Source: Candidatus Eiseniibacteriota bacterium (lineage in GTDB: Bacteria > Eisenbacteria > RBG-16-71-46 > CAIMUX01). Taken from it: a DNA stretch of 64,000 bases. The DNA lies in assembly GCA_020633975.1 (NCBI GenBank), contig JACKCR010000002.1, positions 1,426,001 through 1,490,000 on the forward strand, in the 5' to 3' direction. This document shows positions 53,362-61,792 of this stretch, one piece after another. The notes under the pieces are model-generated. The model did not search any database. It worked only from the letters and a program-made list of their open reading frames with translations, and was not told the DNA's origin. The translations under genes and the position numbers were made by a program. Numbering within the stretch: the stretch's first letter is position 1; the number at the start of each line of letters is the position of its first letter.

Positions 53362-53999
53362 ACCTCCTTCGAGTTCGCGCGCCAGCCGGCGGGAATCTTG
53401 ATCCGCTCACGGGGCGCACCATCTCGCCAACCTGCATCTTCGTCCGGCGTGGCCGGAGGTGCTTCTGGGTCACCAGGCCTCGGCACGGCCACTTCCGCCG
53501 GGCGTCCGGTCTTCCAGTCGTCCCCCTTGCCGAACATGAGGAACTCTCGGCCGACGATGAAGTCCTCACGGCGCTCGCCGACCAGGATCACTTCGTCCGT
53601 GTCCATCCGGATCGCGTCCTCCGGACACGCTTCGACGCAGTACCCACAGAAGACGCAGCGCAGGAGGTCGATCTCGAACGTCTTGCAACGCTTCTCGATC
53701 CACACCTCGTCGGACTCCTCGGCGACGATGTGGATGCACCGAGCGGGACACGCGGTCTCGCAGCACATGCACGCGACGCACTTGGGCTGGCCGTTCTCCC
53801 TCACGGTGAGACGGTGCCGACTCCGGTGCCGAACCGCGAGCGGCTTCGGCTGCTCGGGGAACTGGACGGTCGGCATGTCGCTCTGGTTGACTACGTTCTT
53901 TGCCAGATGCCGGAACGTGACACCGAGCCCGCGGAACACTTCCGCGACGTAGATCCTCTCCAGGAACGAGAGCTTGGGGCTGGCGACCTTTAGGGCCAC
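53358..53999 (-). CDS. nuoI: NADH dehydrogenase I subunit I, 2x[4Fe-4S] ferredoxin-like
   Basis: 213 aa. Two CxxCxxCxxxCP motifs: CVACMCCETACPARCIHI and CVFCGYCVEACPEDAI, holding clusters N6a and N6b that carry electrons to NuoB. An unusually long N- and C-terminal flank; the C-terminal stretch after REFLMFGKGDDW is Pro/Asp-rich. Confidence 0.96.
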   Translation of the reverse strand: MALKVASPKLSFLERIYVAEVFRGLGVTFRHLAKNVVNQSDMPTVQFPEQPKPLAVRHRSRHRLTVRENGQPKCVACMCCETACPARCIHIVAEESDEVWIEKRCKTFEIDLLRCVFCGYCVEACPEDAIRMDTDEVILVGERREDFIVGREFLMFGKGDDWKTGRPAEVAVPRPGDPEAPPATPDEDAGWRDGAPRERIKIPAGWRANSKEV

Positions 54000-54015
54000 G
54001 AGTCGGGACTCCTTC

Positions 54016-55311
54016 TTATTGGACCAGCAGCACCAGGGCTGCGGTCACGAAGAGGTTGAGCAGGGCGAGGGGAAGCATCCCCTTCCAACCCAGACCCATG
54101 AGCTGGTCATAACGGAACCGGGGAAGCGTCCAACGCACCCAGACGAAAGCGAACCCGAAGAAGAGCAGCTTCCCCATGAAAGTGAGGAACTGGATGACGG
54201 CTGCCGTGACGTGGGCCGAGGTTCCGGTGATCGGGTTCGCGACGAAGAAACCGATCCCGCCCAGGGCACCGACGATGTGGAGCAGGAGCACGATGGCCCA
54301 GAAGTTCGCCTCGTTCTTCCGAAGGTCGTTCGGGTAGAGACGGGCCAGGGTCTTGTTCCACTTCCTCGTCGGAATGATGAGGAGTGCACTGACCAGGGCC
54401 ATCCCGCCGAGCATTCCGAGAACGACTTGCTGGGCGTTGGCGATGAGCGTTTCGGTGTCGAGGAACGGAACCTGCCATCCCCCGAAGAAGAGGGTGGCGA
54501 CGAGCGCCGAGGCGACCGTGATGTTGACGTACTCGGCCATGAAGAAGAGCGCGAACTTGATGCTCGAATACTCGACGTGGTACCCGACGATCTCGCTCTC
54601 GGCTTCCGGAAGGTCGAACGGGTTCCGGTTCGTCTCCGCAATGACCGCGGTCATGAAGATGACCGCGCCGAGCGGCTGGAGCAGTACGCCCCATTTCGGG
54701 ATCGGAATCGGACCGAGCTGGAAGAACTCGCCCTGCATCCGGACGATCTCGTTCAGATCGAGGGTCCCCGCCATCATGATCAGTCCGAGGATGGAGAGAG
54801 AGAGCGACAGCTCGTAGCTGATCATCTGCGCCGAGGCCCGGAGTCCGCCCAGGATCGAGTACTTGTTGTTCGCGCCGTACCCCGCAAAGATGATCCCGAA
54901 CACGCCGAACGACGCGATCGAGAAGATCCAGAGGACGCCCACGTTGAGATGGAGCGCCTGCATCCGGATCGCGTTGTCCCCGAGATGGAGCACGTCCGCG
55001 AACGGGATGACCGCGAAGGTCATGAGGGAAACCATCATCGCGATGAACGGGGCGAGCAGGAAGTAGAACCGATGGACGTGGGTCGGCGTGATGTCTTCCT
55101 TCATCACGAGCTTCAGCACGTCAGCAAGGGTGTGGACGACACCACCCGCGCGGATCCCGAGAATCTGGGCGCGGTTTGGACCCGTCCGATCGTGCATGTA
55201 CGCAGACACCTTCCGCTCCGCCCAGATCATGAGCGGCAGGAGCGCCAGCGGAATCATCCACACGAGGGCGGCACGTCCGGCCGCGATGCTCATCTCCACG
55301 ACAGGAGACAT
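54016..55311 (-). CDS. nuoH: NADH dehydrogenase I subunit H
   Basis: 431 aa versus about 325 in E. coli. Conserved WAERKVSAYMHDRTGPNRAQ, ADVLKLVMKEDITP, AETNRNPFDLPEAESEIVGY (quinone-site loop) and FFMAEYVNITVASALVATLF. The additional length lies mainly in the C-terminal third. Eight or more transmembrane helices. Ubiquinone/menaquinone-binding proton-path subunit. Confidence 0.95.
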   Translation of the reverse strand: MSPVVEMSIAAGRAALVWMIPLALLPLMIWAERKVSAYMHDRTGPNRAQILGIRAGGVVHTLADVLKLVMKEDITPTHVHRFYFLLAPFIAMMVSLMTFAVIPFADVLHLGDNAIRMQALHLNVGVLWIFSIASFGVFGIIFAGYGANNKYSILGGLRASAQMISYELSLSLSILGLIMMAGTLDLNEIVRMQGEFFQLGPIPIPKWGVLLQPLGAVIFMTAVIAETNRNPFDLPEAESEIVGYHVEYSSIKFALFFMAEYVNITVASALVATLFFGGWQVPFLDTETLIANAQQVVLGMLGGMALVSALLIIPTRKWNKTLARLYPNDLRKNEANFWAIVLLLHIVGALGGIGFFVANPITGTSAHVTAAVIQFLTFMGKLLFFGFAFVWVRWTLPRFRYDQLMGLGWKGMLPLALLNLFVTAALVLLVQ

Positions 55312-55323
55312 CCCTCTCCCCCC

Positions 55324-56895
55324 TTACTCGGCCGAAGCCGACGCGGGCTGACCACTGCCGGCCGCCGCTCCGACTTCACCCAGCGATGCATAGTCGATCG
55401 CCGCGAACGCGTCTTCCGTCTTCTGGAGATCGGCCCAGAGATCCCGCACCGACTTCCACCCGAACTCCTGACCGGTGAACTCCGCGATCCGTCCCATGAT
55501 CGTGGGCGACCATAGGGAATCCCCACGCGGAGTGAGAGCCTTCCAGAAGCGCTGCACTCTGCCCTCGAAGTTCACGAAGGTGCCGTCACACTCCGAATGG
55601 GGCGTGATCGGCAGCGCGATCTCCGCCTTCGCGCTCGTCGCGTTCTCGTTCGATCCGAGATAGACGACGTGCTCGAACTTCCCGAACGCCCCCGCGAGAT
55701 CGGGGTTCATCCCGAGCGGGTCGTCGTCGATCACGAGAAGCACCGTCCCGCCTGCCGACAGGACCGCCGCAGGATCCGCCGAGAGGCCGAGCATCTCGAG
55801 CCCCTTGCTGTTCGGGTTCGCATCGGCCCGGCGCAGGATCTCGTCCTGGACTCCGGCCGGCCGCACGTTGCCGCCGCCGATCCGGGCACCGCCGAGGATG
55901 TCTTTGGCGAACCGCTTGGCCGCGTAGAGCGTCTCGGTCGAACTCTGCGGCGAGACCAGAACCGCGACGCTGTCGGACTGACCGGACGCGACCGCGATGT
56001 TGATCCAGGTGCCGACCTGCTCGATCGATTCCGGCAACGTCCGCTCCTCGCCCGTCACGATCGCGACATCGAGGCGCTCATCGTTGAGCGGGGTGTACGT
56101 GAGACGCCCAGGATCACACATCCAGAAGTCGTTCACGTGCATGTTCTCACGGGGACGGTAGCGGTAGACCTTCCCGCCCTCGTGCTCCATGTAGACGTTG
56201 CAGCCGCGCGAACATCCGGTGCAGAGCGACTTGGCCGACTGAAGGTGCCAGACACGCTTCCGGAAGCGGAAGTCCTTCGAGGTGAGCGCTCCAACCGGAC
56301 AAACGTCCACGGTGCAGAGCGAGTAGTCGTTCTCGAGCGGACGGTCCGGATAGGTGGTGATCTCGGCGCGGTTGCCGCGGTTCACGATCCGCATCTCGCC
56401 CGTTCCCGTCACCTTGTCGCAGAACCGGACGCATCGGCTGCAGAGGACGCAGCGCTCGGCATCGAGCATGACGCGAGGACCGACAGGGACGGCCTTCCGC
56501 TTGTGGCGCTTGTCCGTGTCGAGACGGCTCTCGTACTTGCCGTTCGAGATGTAGTAGTCCTGGAGGAGGCACTCGCCGGACTGGTCGCAGATCGGGCAGT
56601 CGAGGGGATGGTTCAGGAAGAGGAACTCGAGCACGCCCGCCTGCATCCGCGTCACTCGCTCCGTGTCGGTACGGAAGGCGAGCCCGTCCTTCACGAAGCT
56701 GTTGCAGGCGATCTGGAGCTTCGGAATCCCGTCGATCTCGACCAAGCACTGCCGGCAGTTGCCGTCCACACCGAGTCCGGGGTGGTAGCAGAAGTGCGGA
56801 ACTTCGACGCCGGCAATGCGAGCCGCCTCGATGAGGTTGAGACCTTCGTCTACCTCGACTTCCCGACCGTTGACCTGGATCTTCACCTTGGCCAT
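55324..56895 (-). CDS. nuoG: NADH dehydrogenase I subunit G, short form with N7-type motif
   Basis: 523 aa, well below the about 900 of E. coli, so the molybdopterin-fold region is reduced. N-terminal [2Fe-2S] ligands CYHPGLGVDGNCRQC, His/Cys cluster HPLDCPICDQSGEC, then CVLCSRCVRFCDKV and CTVDVCPVGAL for [4Fe-4S]. CTGCSRGC with a fourth Cys 27 residues after the last (MC at the DPGRL end) matches the C-x2-C-x3-C-x27-C ligand set of cluster N7. Peripheral-arm electron transfer. Confidence 0.93.
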   Translation of the reverse strand: MAKVKIQVNGREVEVDEGLNLIEAARIAGVEVPHFCYHPGLGVDGNCRQCLVEIDGIPKLQIACNSFVKDGLAFRTDTERVTRMQAGVLEFLFLNHPLDCPICDQSGECLLQDYYISNGKYESRLDTDKRHKRKAVPVGPRVMLDAERCVLCSRCVRFCDKVTGTGEMRIVNRGNRAEITTYPDRPLENDYSLCTVDVCPVGALTSKDFRFRKRVWHLQSAKSLCTGCSRGCNVYMEHEGGKVYRYRPRENMHVNDFWMCDPGRLTYTPLNDERLDVAIVTGEERTLPESIEQVGTWINIAVASGQSDSVAVLVSPQSSTETLYAAKRFAKDILGGARIGGGNVRPAGVQDEILRRADANPNSKGLEMLGLSADPAAVLSAGGTVLLVIDDDPLGMNPDLAGAFGKFEHVVYLGSNENATSAKAEIALPITPHSECDGTFVNFEGRVQRFWKALTPRGDSLWSPTIMGRIAEFTGQEFGWKSVRDLWADLQKTEDAFAAIDYASLGEVGAAAGSGQPASASAE

Positions 56896-56904
56896 GAGTT
56901 CCCC

Positions 56905-58206
56905 TTAGTGCGCGTGGGCCAGGAAGTGGGCCGACTTGCCACGGATGGGACAACGTCCCGCTCCGACGTGTGCCTCGAACTCAGCGCGGAACTTCTTGAT
57001 GAAGCTCTCCGTCGGCATGGCCGCCGCATCCGCGAGTACGCAGATGGTCGTCCCCATCATGTTGCCGGTGATGGAGAGGAGCTTGTCGAGGTCCTCGCGC
57101 TTCCCGTCCCCTGCCTCCAGGCGATAGACGAGGTTCCGGATCCATCCGGTCCCCTCCCGGCACGGAGTGCACTGCCCGCACGACTCGTGCGCATAGAACT
57201 TGAGGAGGACGGCGAGGGCCCAGACCATGCATGTGTCCTCGTCCATGACGATCATTCCACCCGAGCCGAGCATGGTGCCGGCCGCGGCGAGCGACTCGTA
57301 GTCGAGGTCCACGTTGTCCGCTTCCTCACCCGTGAGGATCGGCACGGAGGAACCGCCGACGATGTTCGCCTTCTGGCGCTTTCCGTCGATGATGCCGCCG
57401 CAGAGATCATGGACGAGCGTCTTGCAGGGAAGTCCGAGCGGGATCTCGTAGACGCCGGGCCTCTTGACGTGTCCGCTCACACTGAAGAGCTTCGTGCCCG
57501 GGGACTTCTCCGTCCCGGCCTTCCGGTACTCCTCGGCACCGTGCTCGATGATCCAGGGAATCGACTGGATCGTCTCGACGTTGTTGACGACGGTGGGGCA
57601 ACCGAAAACACCAACCACGGCTGGGAACGGCGGCTTGAGACGCGGCTGTCCCTTCTTGCCCTCGAGCGACTCGATGAGCCCCGTCTCTTCCCCACAGATG
57701 TACGCGCCCGCGCCCCGGTGGACGGTGACGTCGAGATCGAAGCCCTTCCCGTTGAGGTTCGAGCCGAGATAACCCTTCTCGTAGGCTTCCTTCACCGCCG
57801 CCTCGATCCGGTAGTACGGGAGGCCGAACTCACCCCGGATGTAGATGTAGGCGTAGCGGATGCCAACGGCCCAGCAACTGATGATGATCCCCTCGACGAG
57901 CGCATGCGGGTCGTGTTCGAGGAGATAGCGATCCTTGAACGTCCCCGGCTCGGACTCGTCCGCGTTCACGCAGAGGTACTTCGGCTTGTCCGACTGCTTG
58001 GGAACGAACCCCCACTTCATTCCGGTGGGGAATCCGGCGCCGCCTCGGCCGCGGAGCCCGGACTGCTTGACCAACTCGATGATCGCTTCCGGATCCATCG
58101 CGAAGGCCTTCTTCACCATCTGATAGCCGCCTGTCTTCTCGTAGGCTGCGAGAGTCCAGGACTCGGGGTTCCCGAAGTTCTTGGTGAGACGCTTGATCTC
58201 CATCAC
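56905..58206 (-). CDS. nuoF: NADH dehydrogenase I subunit F (FMN/NADH binding)
   Basis: 433 aa. GLRGRGGAGFPTGMKWGF (FMN/NADH binding), NADESEPGTFKDRYL, GAGAYICGEETGLIESLEG, and the [4Fe-4S] ligands SCGQCTPCREGT, with a fourth Cys near the C-terminus. Accepts electrons from NADH. Overlaps nuoE by 4 nt. Confidence 0.96.
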   Translation of the reverse strand: MMEIKRLTKNFGNPESWTLAAYEKTGGYQMVKKAFAMDPEAIIELVKQSGLRGRGGAGFPTGMKWGFVPKQSDKPKYLCVNADESEPGTFKDRYLLEHDPHALVEGIIISCWAVGIRYAYIYIRGEFGLPYYRIEAAVKEAYEKGYLGSNLNGKGFDLDVTVHRGAGAYICGEETGLIESLEGKKGQPRLKPPFPAVVGVFGCPTVVNNVETIQSIPWIIEHGAEEYRKAGTEKSPGTKLFSVSGHVKRPGVYEIPLGLPCKTLVHDLCGGIIDGKRQKANIVGGSSVPILTGEEADNVDLDYESLAAAGTMLGSGGMIVMDEDTCMVWALAVLLKFYAHESCGQCTPCREGTGWIRNLVYRLEAGDGKREDLDKLLSITGNMMGTTICVLADAAAMPTESFIKKFRAEFEAHVGAGRCPIRGKSAHFLAHAH

Positions 58207-58757
58207 TTCCCTCTCGCGCGGAGCTCGTCGACGAACCGGCCAACGGACTCAGGAGTGAGTGGGCCGTGGTACTCGTCGTTCATCTGACAGCAGGGAGCCA
58301 TCTCGCAAGCGGCCAGGCACTCCACCTCGTCGAGAGAGAACATCCCGTCCGCGGTGGTTTCGCCGAGCCCGATGCCGAGCTTCTCCTGAAGTGCATCGAG
58401 AACGGTCGAACCGCCCATGAGCATGCAGGAGAGGTTGGTGCACAGCTGAATGTGATACTTACCCATAGGCTTCCGGTAGTACATGGTGTAGAAGCTCACC
58501 ACGCCATAGACGTGGGACGGCGGCAGTTCGAGCAGCTCGCTGACGTACTCGATCACCTCCGTACTGATCCAACCGAACTCCTGCTGCGCCATCCAGAGCG
58601 TGGGCAGGAGCGCTGCCTGCTTGTTCGGATACCGCGTGAGCAGGTGACGGAACCGTTCCATGCTCGCGTCGGAGAATGCGACGGAGTGCCCCATGCTCTC
58701 GACATGACAGGCTTCGCGTCCCGCGATGTCGAGGTTCGGCTTGGCATACGGCTGCAT
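58203..58757 (-). CDS. nuoE: NADH dehydrogenase I subunit E ([2Fe-2S])
   Basis: 184 aa. Thioredoxin-like [2Fe-2S] subunit with CTNLSC and ECLAAC providing the four Cys ligands (cluster N1a); also HVYGVVSFYTMYY. Partners NuoF. Starts 28 nt after nuoCD. Confidence 0.95.
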   Translation of the reverse strand: MQPYAKPNLDIAGREACHVESMGHSVAFSDASMERFRHLLTRYPNKQAALLPTLWMAQQEFGWISTEVIEYVSELLELPPSHVYGVVSFYTMYYRKPMGKYHIQLCTNLSCMLMGGSTVLDALQEKLGIGLGETTADGMFSLDEVECLAACEMAPCCQMNDEYHGPLTPESVGRFVDELRARGK

Positions 58758-58784
58758 TGTTCGGACCTTCTCCCTATCCGGTGA

Positions 58785-60524
58785 CTAGCGATCCAGCTCG
58801 CCGGCCACGATGTTGAGGCTGCCCAGGACCGCGATGACGTCCGCGACCATCTGTCCTTCCACGAGATCGGGGAACGAACTGTAGAGGTAGAAGCACGGCG
58901 GGCGGACCTTACACTTGTACGGCTTCATCCCACCGTCGCTCACGATATAGAACCCGAGTTCGCCGTTCGGGGTCTCGGTCCAGGAGTAGACCTCCCCCTT
59001 CGGCGGCTGGATCCCGTGCATGACGATCTTGAAGTGGTTGACCAGTCCTTCGATGTTCGCGTAGGTGCGAGTCTGCTTGTCCGGCAGGTACGCCATCGGG
59101 TGATCGGCACGGTACGGCCCGTCGGGAAGGCTGTCGAGAGCCTGCTCCACGATCCGCGCACTCTGCTTGATCTCCTCGAACCGGCACATGATCCGGTCGT
59201 AGGTATCGCCCTGGTGTCCGACCGGGATCTCGAAGTCGTACTGGTCGTACCCGTAGTACGGCTGCGCCTTCCTTAGGTCGTGCTCGTAGCCCGTCGCACG
59301 GAGGCAGAGGCCGGTGTAGCCGTAGGCGATCGCGTCGTCGGGCGAGATCTTGCCGATGCCGACGGTGCGGTCGATGAAGATCCGGTTCCGCGCCACCAGC
59401 TTCATCGTGTCGTCCACGTGCTGCGGGATCTCGGCGAGGAGTCCGCGCACCTGCTCGATGAAGTCCGGAGTGATGTCGGCCCAAAGGCTACCCACCCGCG
59501 CATAGGAGTTCGTGAGCCGCGCTCCCGTCACTCCCTCGATCACGTTGTAGATCTTCTCGCGCAGGTTGAAGAGGTACCAGAAGTTGGTGAGCGCTCCCAA
59601 GTCGACGATGTTCGCGGCGTTGCAGACCAGGTGGTCCATGATCCGCGAGAGCTCGCACATGATGACCCGGATCGCCTGGTTGCGCGGCGGGATCTCGATG
59701 CCGCAGAGCTCTTCCACCGCCTTGACGTAGCCCACGTTGTTCGAGATCGCGGAGCAGTAGTTGAGACGGTCCGTGTATGGGACGACCTGGTTGTACTCGT
59801 GGGTCTCCGCGGACTTCTCGAAACCGCGGTGGAGGTATCCGATCTCCTGCACACAGTAGAGAACGGTCTCACCATCCAACTCGACCAGGTTTCGGAGTGT
59901 TCCGTGCGAAGCCGGGTGCGACGGGCCGATGTTGAGGATCATCGTCTCGCCCGGATCGTGATCCGCGTCGGCGATCCGCTCGGGGAACATCTTCCGACGG
60001 AGTTCCAGCTCGTCGAGCAGAGTCTCGGCCTCGGAGCACCAGTGGCCGCGGAAGATGTTGTAGTCCTTCCGGAGCGGGTGCCCGACGAACTCGTGGTGGT
60101 TGAGGATCCGCTTCAGGTTGGGATGGTTGTCGAACTTCACCCCGTACTGATCGAACGCCTCCCTCTCTCCCCAGTTGGCCGCGCGCCAGAGGTGGTTGAT
60201 CGACGGCACGTGAGCGTCGTCTTCCTCCACTCGGCACTTCACCGCGACCCGCTTCTGGGTGTCGAGGTTGTGGAGTAGATAGACCAGCTCGAACCGTTCG
60301 GACTCCCGGAGATAGAGCCCGTCGACGACGGTGATCTCCTTGAGCTGGTGCATCCGGTACTCCGGATCGTTCCGGAGGAACTCGAGCGTTTCGAGGAGCG
60401 CCTCCCGCTTCACCCGCACGCACGGCATCGGAGGCAGGGTGGACTCCTCGAGGATGCCCCCCTGGATCTTGTTGCGCAGCTTGGTGAGATCGACGGTGGA
60501 CGGCGTAGTAGTCGTCGTGGTCAT
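58785..60524 (-). CDS. nuoCD: NADH dehydrogenase I fused subunits C and D
   Basis: 579 aa from ATG 60524 (the frame extends 204 nt further into nuoB). The N-terminal about 200 residues are NuoC (LKEITVVDGLYLRESERFEL, LWRAANWGEREAFDQYGVKF, GHPLRKDY), and the rest is NuoD, with NIGPSHPASHGTLRNLVELD, YLHRGFEKSAE and YTDRLNYCSAISNN for the quinone site. The fusion is found in E. coli and many other bacteria. The start begins MTTTTTTPSTV, a poly-Thr run. Confidence 0.95.
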   Translation of the reverse strand: MTTTTTTPSTVDLTKLRNKIQGGILEESTLPPMPCVRVKREALLETLEFLRNDPEYRMHQLKEITVVDGLYLRESERFELVYLLHNLDTQKRVAVKCRVEEDDAHVPSINHLWRAANWGEREAFDQYGVKFDNHPNLKRILNHHEFVGHPLRKDYNIFRGHWCSEAETLLDELELRRKMFPERIADADHDPGETMILNIGPSHPASHGTLRNLVELDGETVLYCVQEIGYLHRGFEKSAETHEYNQVVPYTDRLNYCSAISNNVGYVKAVEELCGIEIPPRNQAIRVIMCELSRIMDHLVCNAANIVDLGALTNFWYLFNLREKIYNVIEGVTGARLTNSYARVGSLWADITPDFIEQVRGLLAEIPQHVDDTMKLVARNRIFIDRTVGIGKISPDDAIAYGYTGLCLRATGYEHDLRKAQPYYGYDQYDFEIPVGHQGDTYDRIMCRFEEIKQSARIVEQALDSLPDGPYRADHPMAYLPDKQTRTYANIEGLVNHFKIVMHGIQPPKGEVYSWTETPNGELGFYIVSDGGMKPYKCKVRPPCFYLYSSFPDLVEGQMVADVIAVLGSLNIVAGELDR

Positions 60525-60532
60525 CGGCACCT

Positions 60533-61111
60533 CTAGGCCCCCGTCCGCTGGAGACGGTTCTGTAGCTCTACGACGGCCTGGAGCACGGCCTCGGGACGGG
60601 GCGGGCATCCGGCGATGTAGTAGTCGACCGGGATGATCTTGTCGATTCCCTGGAGAGTGCAGTAGTTGTCGTAGAAGCCCCCGCTGGACGCGCAGACGCC
60701 CATCGAGATCACGTAGCGGGGCTCGCACATCTGGTCGTAGATCCGCTTGAGGATCGGCCCCATCTTGTAGGTGATGGTTCCGGACACGATCATGAGGTCC
60801 GCCTGACGGGGCGAGAAGCGTACGACCTCGGCACCGAAGCGCGAGAGATCGAAGACGCTCGAAACCGTGCCCATGAACTCGATCGCGCAGCAGGCCGTGC
60901 CGAACGGGATCGGCCAGAGGGAGTTCTTCCGCCCCCAGGCGACCAGGGCCTCTGCCTTCGTGATCGTGACCGCGCCACCGAGCGCGTCTACGTCCGGATC
61001 ACCACTGCGTCCGAGAGGAGCCTGGAGCGGATACCGCTCCCCCACGTCGCGCGCTCCGGGAACCACCGCTCCCGGTGCGACCGGGTTCTCCTGGCCGTCC
61101 TTCAGTCCCAT
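60533..61111 (-). CDS. nuoB: NADH dehydrogenase I subunit B (cluster N2)
   Basis: 192 aa from ATG 61111, within the end of nuoA (10-nt overlap). Cluster-N2 ligands: tandem Cys in PFGTACCAIEFMG, then CASSGGFYDNY and CPPRPEAVLQ. It hands electrons to quinone. The N-terminal about 45 residues are a Gly/Pro-rich extension. Confidence 0.95.
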   Translation of the reverse strand: MGLKDGQENPVAPGAVVPGARDVGERYPLQAPLGRSGDPDVDALGGAVTITKAEALVAWGRKNSLWPIPFGTACCAIEFMGTVSSVFDLSRFGAEVVRFSPRQADLMIVSGTITYKMGPILKRIYDQMCEPRYVISMGVCASSGGFYDNYCTLQGIDKIIPVDYYIAGCPPRPEAVLQAVVELQNRLQRTGA

Positions 61112-61458
61112 TCCAGTCCTCCCTTGCGCCATTCGTAGGCGAGGCCGAGCACGAGGATGAAGAGGAAGATCGTCATCGCGCCGAACCCGAACCAACCGAG
61201 CTCCCGGAACCTCACCGCCCACGGGAAGAGGAAGAGCGCCTCCACGTCGAACAGGAGGAAGCTGACCGCGACCAGGTAGAACCGGACCGGAAACCGTTGT
61301 TCCGCCGTAGTCGGCGGCAGGATCCCGGACTCGTAGGGCACCATCTTGCCCGGTTCCGGGTTGTTCGGACCGGTCTTGAGCGTCAGCAGCATCATGATCG
61401 TCGGGATAAGAATCGCGAGAGGGACCACGAACAGCAACGGGGTGTAGGACCAATCCAC
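61102..61458 (-). CDS. nuoA: NADH dehydrogenase I subunit A
   Basis: 118 aa, three transmembrane helices. Conserved PYESGILPPTTAEQRFPVRF and LFDVEALFLFPWAVRF regions, including the loop that adjoins the quinone site. First gene of the operon. Confidence 0.95.
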   Translation of the reverse strand: MDWSYTPLLFVVPLAILIPTIMMLLTLKTGPNNPEPGKMVPYESGILPPTTAEQRFPVRFYLVAVSFLLFDVEALFLFPWAVRFRELGWFGFGAMTIFLFILVLGLAYEWRKGGLEWD

Positions 61459-61553
61459 GGGCTTACCTCGTCTCCGGCCGGATCACATCCATGGAACCGC
61501 TCTCCCTAGCGGGTATGCCTATTCCGTGCAGTAATCTCACGGGCCGAGAGGTT

Positions 61554-61571
61554 TGAGAAAAAGTTCTCAAG
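61554..61571. promoter_or_regulatory. inverted repeat just downstream of the nuo promoter
   Basis: TTGAGAA-AAAG-TTCTCAA, 7-bp arms. It falls about +11 to +28 relative to the predicted start, so it could be an operator or a leader hairpin; no T-tract. Confidence 0.4.
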
Positions 61572-61588
61572 GTTCGATCGACACGGGA

Positions 61589-61616
61589 GGATAGCACAGC
61601 GTCCGAACGGGTCAAC
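61589..61616 (-). promoter_or_regulatory. sigma70-type promoter of the nuo operon
   Basis: Minus strand: -35 TTGACC (61611-61616), 16-nt spacer, -10 TATCCT (61589-61594). Leader to the nuoA start about 124 nt. Confidence 0.55.
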
Positions 61617-61792
61617 GGTGGTTTGGATTACGTACTTGCCGAAGTGCGTCGCTCTTTGCGAGGCGTCCGGGGTGGGGCATCCCCCGGCAGAACCGTCGAC
61701 GAATCCAACGGTTCGAGACCGCGTTCGGGCCCGCGAGACCTACCTACGAGAAGGACGGGCAGGTCGGACGACGAGGGGATCGCCTTCTGGCC

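Larger units (their letters stand above)
61459..61792. other. intergenic region with nuo promoter
   Basis: 334 nt between the choice-of-anchor-B gene and nuoA, both on the minus strand. It holds the promoter (61589-61616) and an inverted repeat (61554-61571). From 61617 to 61792 I see neither a gene nor a clear terminator. Confidence 0.5.

Noticed and set aside
55597-58287. 896-aa plus-strand frame opposite nuoG/nuoF/nuoE
   Set aside because: Antisense shadow of three well-defined complex I genes; no recognisable domain.
58735-58757. Possible -24/-12 (sigma54) element near the nuoE start
   Set aside because: GG to GC spacing is 9 rather than 10, and the site falls inside the coding start, so it is not a credible RpoN promoter.
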